Assembly: GCA_938041595.1 (NCBI GenBank)
Contig: CALITN010000135.1
Span: 1-11,059, forward strand
Length of the DNA: 11,059 nucleotides
Direction of reading: 5' to 3'
Source of the DNA: an uncultured Flavobacteriaceae bacterium
GTDB lineage: Bacteria; Bacteroidota; Bacteroidia; Flavobacteriales; Flavobacteriaceae
The position numbers and the translations under genes were made by a program. Of this stretch, positions 7,451-11,059 are shown piece by piece. The notes beneath the pieces were generated by a model. The model was not told the DNA's origin, made no database searches, and was given only the letters and a program-made list of their open reading frames with translations. The first letter of the stretch is position 1. Each line of letters opens with the position of its first letter.

Positions 7451-8521
7451 TTAGTTCTCCAAGTGCTTTCTTAAAAAAGTAATTCCATTTTTAGAAAATA
7501 TTTTTTCGATATCAGTTGTTGTATAGCCGCGTTTTGTAAGCAGTGGATCTAGTTTTTGCAAATCAGCGATGGTGTCCAAGTCACTGGGACACTGTTCGTT
7601 TCCAAAGCCACCGTCCAAATCGGATCCAATCATCACATGATTGGCACTACCGGCTAGTTGGCAGATATGATCTATATGGTCAACAATAGTTTCGATCACC
7701 AATCCGCTTTCTTTGGGTTGGGTAATGCCGCGCTGCCAATGGGGCAGCATCATCCAAGCGTCAAAAGCCATTCCGATAACCGCTCCGCGCTCCAAGAGGG
7801 CTTTGATTTGTCGGTCTTCAAACTGTCGTTCGTTTGGAACCCAGTGACGACAATTGCTGTGACTGGCCCAAATGGGACCGTGATATACTTCTAGTGTTTC
7901 CCAAAAACTTTGATCACATAAATGGGTAGCATCCAAGATAAGGTTTAGTTCTTGAATTTTTTCAAGGAGTATTTTTCCTTTGGTACCGATTCCTCCGGAG
8001 GAGTCAGTACCGAAAGCGTAGGTTCCTGGCCCATAGTGGGCAGGGCCGATGGCGCGTAGTCCTTTTTGGTGTAGGATTTCCAAATGCTCCATGGATACAA
8101 TGGAGTCGGCACCTTCAAGACTTAGAACATAGCCGAGGGGTGTCTCGGAAGGATTGGTTTCCCAAGCCTGTAAATGGGCATCCAAATCGGATGTATTGCT
8201 GATTTGAACGAGTTCGTTTTGCGATTCCATAATTTGATACCAAGCCAATTGTCCTTGGGTTTGCGCCCAGGCTTGTTCGGGGGAATTCCATCCGGGAAGT
8301 GGGTTTTCGGGCTTTACATAGCGAGCAATTAAAGTGGCCACACAAAGCCCCATGTTCCCTCGACGCATCGCCGGAAAAGACACAGTTCCTCGAGCCCGAT
8401 CGGGCAAATCGTGCATCCCTTCCTCTTGTTTGCGAATGGCTGCTACGGACAAGCGAAAATCGCGATTCCACTCAAGAGCATTCATGGAAAGGTCTAAATG
8501 GGCGTCAAATAGTAATTGCAT
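7451..8521 (-). CDS. Membrane dipeptidase-family (M19) dipeptidase
   Basis: This is a zinc-dependent dipeptidase of the renal dipeptidase type (356 residues, normal for bacterial members). The metal ligands fall where expected: H8 and D10 in DAHLDL, bridging E136 in SLEGAD, H200 in ATHLCD and H221 in SHSNCR. The conserved acid is D301 in IGSDLDGG. There is no signal peptide, so unlike the mammalian GPI-anchored enzymes it should act in the cytoplasm. M19 enzymes are known for accepting dipeptides with a D-residue at the C-terminal position. The neighbours fit that use: its ATG lies 3 bp after the stop of the D-amino-acid PLP enzyme, in an operon with RidA and a GntP permease. The inferred role is releasing D-amino acids from imported dipeptides. 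The exact substrate is not shown by the sequence. Confidence 0.92.
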   Translation of the reverse strand: MQLLFDAHLDLSMNALEWNRDFRLSVAAIRKQEEGMHDLPDRARGTVSFPAMRRGNMGLCVATLIARYVKPENPLPGWNSPEQAWAQTQGQLAWYQIMESQNELVQISNTSDLDAHLQAWETNPSETPLGYVLSLEGADSIVSMEHLEILHQKGLRAIGPAHYGPGTYAFGTDSSGGIGTKGKILLEKIQELNLILDATHLCDQSFWETLEVYHGPIWASHSNCRHWVPNERQFEDRQIKALLERGAVIGMAFDAWMMLPHWQRGITQPKESGLVIETIVDHIDHICQLAGSANHVMIGSDLDGGFGNEQCPSDLDTIADLQKLDPLLTKRGYTTTDIEKIFSKNGITFLRKHLEN

Positions 8522-8524
8522 AGG

Positions 8525-9634
8525 CTAGGCTCCTTGTTGATAATCTCGTGCTTCGATCTCCCAAAAAGGCCCCAGTGTTCCTCTGATGACCGTATACGCT
8601 TTGTTGTACTTAGCCACAGTGGGGCAGATATGATAGGGGAGTGCATAAAACAAATCCCCTACTTTGAAGTTATTGGGTTCTGTGTATTCAATAATTAGGT
8701 GTTCCTCGCTTTGTCCTTTGTGAACGGCATTTTCAAGTCCAAGAATTTGCACACGGGGCAAAGGCATTTCAGACGCTAGAGCCTTGTGCCCCAAGTCAAA
8801 ACAATAGATGTCTTTGTTGGGCTTGCTGATCAATCGAGTAGCTAAAACAGCTGCGTGGACAAAAGGCGATTCTTTCCAGATCTTTTGATAACCCAAATCC
8901 CAAAGTAGAGTGGTGCCAGGACTTAACTTGTTGTTTGTTCGCAGGGCGTGGGGGTAAAAGCTAGGAGACCCTCCAGTGATTTGATTGGGAACGGTTCCAC
9001 CTCGCTCCTGAATCTCAGTAACGAGTGTTTCCACCGCTTCAAAGTCGCTATTGCACTTTGCGATGCGTTCGTCTAGTGGATGTGACCGAATGTGACCGTC
9101 GTAAATGTGCAGTCCTAGAGCGTTGAGATACGGGTCTTTTTCAACGGCCATATATAAATCTGCTGCTTGTTGGGGGACAATGCCTGTTCGGTTCATTCCG
9201 TTATTGATATCTATCCAAAGATTCATCGTTTGCTTTGCCATTTTTGCCAAATCGGAAAATAATTGGAGCGAATCGTAATTATCGATCAAGCTTGAAAAAA
9301 CAATTTGCGGATGCGCTTGTTGGGCGGTTAAAAAACGAAGGGTTTTTTCTTGGGTGGGTTGAATGGCTAAAAGGATATGAGCGGCACCACATTGGATAAG
9401 CATTTCCAGTTCTCCAAGGGTAGCACACTTAAATTGTTGGATGCCTTGAGCCATCTGTTTTTTAACAATAGCTTGCATCTTATAGGTTTTGACATGGGGG
9501 AATAGCCGCTTGACGTCTTTTGCTATCTGGATCATGGACTGGATGTTTTGATCAATCCGTTCGGGATATACCAAAAGCCCAGGAGTCATAATGGAGCTTT
9601 CGTCAGCTACGGCATACCAGTTGTCGTTCGCCAT
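8525..9634 (-). CDS. D-threonine aldolase / D-serine dehydratase-family PLP enzyme
   Basis: This 369-residue fold-type III PLP enzyme has an alanine-racemase-like N-terminal barrel and a C-terminal D-serine-dehydratase-like domain. The likely PLP lysine is K49 in PHVKTYKM. Barrel motifs include KCATLGELEML (69-79), WIDINNGMNRTG (140-151), HIYDGH (176-181) and GGSPSF (221-226). Near the C-terminus, H335 and C337 in PYHICPT match the His-x-Cys metal site shared by metal-activated D-threonine aldolases and eukaryotic-type D-serine dehydratases. The family therefore acts on D-beta-hydroxy amino acids, by retro-aldol cleavage to glycine plus an aldehyde or by dehydration to a 2-oxoacid plus ammonia. 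The motifs do not decide between these. The adjacent RidA and GntP permease favour dehydration. It starts 6 bp after the RidA stop and ends 3 bp before the dipeptidase ATG. Confidence 0.9.
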   Translation of the reverse strand: MANDNWYAVADESSIMTPGLLVYPERIDQNIQSMIQIAKDVKRLFPHVKTYKMQAIVKKQMAQGIQQFKCATLGELEMLIQCGAAHILLAIQPTQEKTLRFLTAQQAHPQIVFSSLIDNYDSLQLFSDLAKMAKQTMNLWIDINNGMNRTGIVPQQAADLYMAVEKDPYLNALGLHIYDGHIRSHPLDERIAKCNSDFEAVETLVTEIQERGGTVPNQITGGSPSFYPHALRTNNKLSPGTTLLWDLGYQKIWKESPFVHAAVLATRLISKPNKDIYCFDLGHKALASEMPLPRVQILGLENAVHKGQSEEHLIIEYTEPNNFKVGDLFYALPYHICPTVAKYNKAYTVIRGTLGPFWEIEARDYQQGA

Positions 9635-9640
9635 AGGGAT

Positions 9641-10108
9641 TTAGTTTTCTAGTAAAAAGGAAGCTTCAATCTCTACAGCGATATTTTGCGGCAGGTTCAT
9701 TCCAACGGCACTGCGTACGCCAATGCCATTTTCGGAGCCAAAGACCTCGGCAAATAATTCACTGAACCCATTGATAACGAAGGGGTGGTCTTCAAAGGTA
9801 GGTGTGGCGTTGACCATTCCCAATACTTTGATAACACGTTTAATTTTCAAATCAGGGGGAGTGTTGTTTATGATGGTTGAGAGCATGGTCAGTCCCACTT
9901 GGCGGGCTGCGTCTTTGGCTTGCTCTTTATCTAGGACAGATCCTACTTTTCCTTGAATCAAAGAAGCATCTTCTCGGACGGGTCCCTGCCCGGAAATGTA
10001 GAGCTGGTTTTCAATGATCAAAGTTGGACGATACACTCCTACGGGTTTTGGAGCCGGAGGCAATACCAATCCCATTTCTTGAATTCGTGCGGCTAAATGT
10101 TTGCTCAT
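9641..10108 (-). CDS. RidA-family (YjgF/YER057c/UK114) enamine/imine deaminase
   Basis: The 155 residues exceed the ~128 of E. coli RidA and match the longer subfamily that begins R-I-x-E-M-G-L-x-L-P-P-x-P and continues V-G-x-Y. Core motifs are YISGQGPV (37-44), GKVG (53-56), VKVLGMVN-like strand residues 93-100, and R132 in the segment RSAVGMNLP followed by VEIEA (145-149). R132 matches the Arg that in active RidA proteins holds the substrate carboxylate. Such proteins hydrolyse reactive enamines and imines, such as 2-aminoacrylate, to the 2-oxoacid and ammonia, protecting PLP enzymes from damage. The position 6 bp ahead of a PLP enzyme of the D-serine dehydratase family fits that role directly. 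It starts 3 bp after the permease stop. The older 'endoribonuclease L-PSP' label is not supported by this context. Confidence 0.92.
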   Translation of the reverse strand: MSKHLAARIQEMGLVLPPAPKPVGVYRPTLIIENQLYISGQGPVREDASLIQGKVGSVLDKEQAKDAARQVGLTMLSTIINNTPPDLKIKRVIKVLGMVNATPTFEDHPFVINGFSELFAEVFGSENGIGVRSAVGMNLPQNIAVEIEASFLLEN

Positions 10109-10111
10109 ATA

Positions 10112-11059
10112 TTAGAGGAATTGATTTAAAATAAGGACTCCTACAAGTCCTGATATTCCGATACTTGTTTCCATAACAGTCCAAGTTGAAAGCGTTTCTT
10201 TGACGCTCAAATTAAAATATTCTTTAAAAAGCCAAAAGCCGGCATCGTTCACATGGGAAAGCATCAAACTTCCAGAACCAATAGCCAATACCATTAATTC
10301 TGGACTTACGCCGCTGCTTTGAACCAAAGGGAGTAGGATTCCGGCGGTGGTCAGACCAGCCACAGTAGCTGACCCAACGGAAAAACGGATTAATGTGGCT
10401 ATTACCCAGCCAATCAACAAGGGAGAAAGAGAGGTGATTTGCAGTAGGCCTCCAATATAATCGCTTACACCGCTGTCAATCAAAATCTGTTTTAAGGCTC
10501 CAGCACCGGAGATAATCAGCAAGACCATGGTAATTCCTGAGACGGCCGAGGCATAGATTTTCATAATACCATCCATGGAATTGCCATGAGCGATTCCTAA
10601 GGTGTAGGTCCCAATCAAAAGGGTAATCAATAAAGCAATAACGGGATTCCCAATGAATTTGGTGATGTTATAGGTGGTGCTGTTTTCGGTCATTAAACCC
10701 GAAATAAGGGTGGTGAGACCAATTAACAGCACAGGTAACAGAGCGGTCAGTAAACTATTGGTAAGACTTGGTAATTCGGAAGGAGCAAAGGTTTTGGAAG
10801 CCATAAATTCTTGTAGGGGTTTTGCCTCTACTTTTGGGAGAAAGCGTGTCAGCAAAGGGCCAGAAATCAGAATGGCTGGAATGGCAAGGATAATACCGTA
10901 GATAAGGGTCTTTCCTACATCGGCTCCAAACATAACCGAGAGCGTCGTTGGGGCCGGATGGGGAGGTAAAAACCCATGAGTGACAGAGAGTGCCGCGAGC
11001 ATGGGAAGTCCAACGCCGATGAGTGAGAGTCCTGTGGCCGAAGCAATGGTGAAAACCAA
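10112..11059 (-). CDS. GntP-family permease, C-terminal 315 residues (partial)
   Basis: The reading frame is open to the window edge, so the start lies beyond 11059; the first visible codon is an internal TTG (Leu). The family is usually about 440-450 residues, so roughly a quarter is missing. The visible part has about nine hydrophobic segments and GntP hallmarks: VTHGFLPPHPAPT near visible residue 26, GIAHGNSMDGI at 155, GAGALKQILIDSGV at 185, RFSVGSATVA at 225, SHVNDAGFW at 268 and TWTVMETSI at 292. GntP carriers are inner-membrane proton symporters. Characterised members move gluconate and related sugar acids, and E. coli DsdX moves D-serine. No kinase or dehydratase for sugar acids is nearby. 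The D-amino-acid enzymes immediately downstream suggest a D-serine-like or other D-hydroxy-amino-acid substrate. This is inference from context. Confidence 0.9.
   Translation of the reverse strand: MVFTIASATGLSLIGVGLPMLAALSVTHGFLPPHPAPTTLSVMFGADVGKTLIYGIILAIPAILISGPLLTRFLPKVEAKPLQEFMASKTFAPSELPSLTNSLLTALLPVLLIGLTTLISGLMTENSTTYNITKFIGNPVIALLITLLIGTYTLGIAHGNSMDGIMKIYASAVSGITMVLLIISGAGALKQILIDSGVSDYIGGLLQITSLSPLLIGWVIATLIRFSVGSATVAGLTTAGILLPLVQSSGVSPELMVLAIGSGSLMLSHVNDAGFWLFKEYFNLSVKETLSTWTVMETSIGISGLVGVLILNQFL

Noticed and set aside
8115..8471. 118-codon minus-strand open frame inside the dipeptidase
   Set aside because: It is a frame-shifted reading of the M19 gene, whose metal-ligand motifs establish the true frame.
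11057..11059. TTG at the window edge as a start codon for the permease
   Set aside because: It aligns with an internal Leu of the GntP family (P-L-V-F-T-I-A region), and the family's N-terminal helices would be missing, so the gene simply continues past the window.

Overview
The window looks like chromosomal DNA of a member of the Bacteroidota, most likely a flavobacterium-like heterotroph. The clues are A-rich sequence ahead of many start codons in place of clear Shine-Dalgarno sites, a large secreted VPS10/Asp-box propeller protein of a kind common in that phylum, and a PII protein with the T-loop variant I associate with Bacteroidota. This placement is inference, because there is no rRNA or other marker here.

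Left part, plus strand (1-3272). The window opens in the last 38 codons of a probable UDP-glucose 4-epimerase (galE). After a 125-bp gap, which holds a possible 30-codon ORF, comes a tight glycerol operon. It has glycerol kinase (glpK) and, 6 bp later, FAD-dependent glycerol-3-phosphate dehydrogenase (glpD). Together they turn glycerol into glycerol-3-phosphate and then dihydroxyacetone phosphate, with electrons passed to the respiratory chain. No glycerol facilitator gene (glpF) is seen next to them.

Right part, minus strand (11059 down to 3291). All seven genes point left. In transcription order they are a GntP-family permease (5' end outside the window), a RidA-family imine deaminase, a fold-type III PLP enzyme of the D-threonine aldolase / D-serine dehydratase family, an M19 dipeptidase, a PII signalling protein, a secreted 1082-residue VPS10/Asp-box protein, and a small DoxX-like membrane protein. 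The first four are separated by only 3, 6 and 3 bp and are almost certainly one operon. Their combined logic is uptake and breakdown of D-hydroxy amino acids or D-amino-acid dipeptides: import, dipeptide cleavage, dehydration or aldol cleavage, and clean-up of the reactive enamine. PII follows 45 bp later, so a nitrogen-status sensor sits at the tail of a nitrogen-releasing pathway. The VPS10 and DoxX genes are separated by 94 and 85 bp and may have their own promoters.

Coding density is high. No tRNA, rRNA, CRISPR array, insertion sequence or prophage gene is visible. The longest stretch outside confidently called genes is the 125 bp before glpK. I see no wholly new system. The most interesting unit is the D-amino-acid cassette with its attached PII gene.
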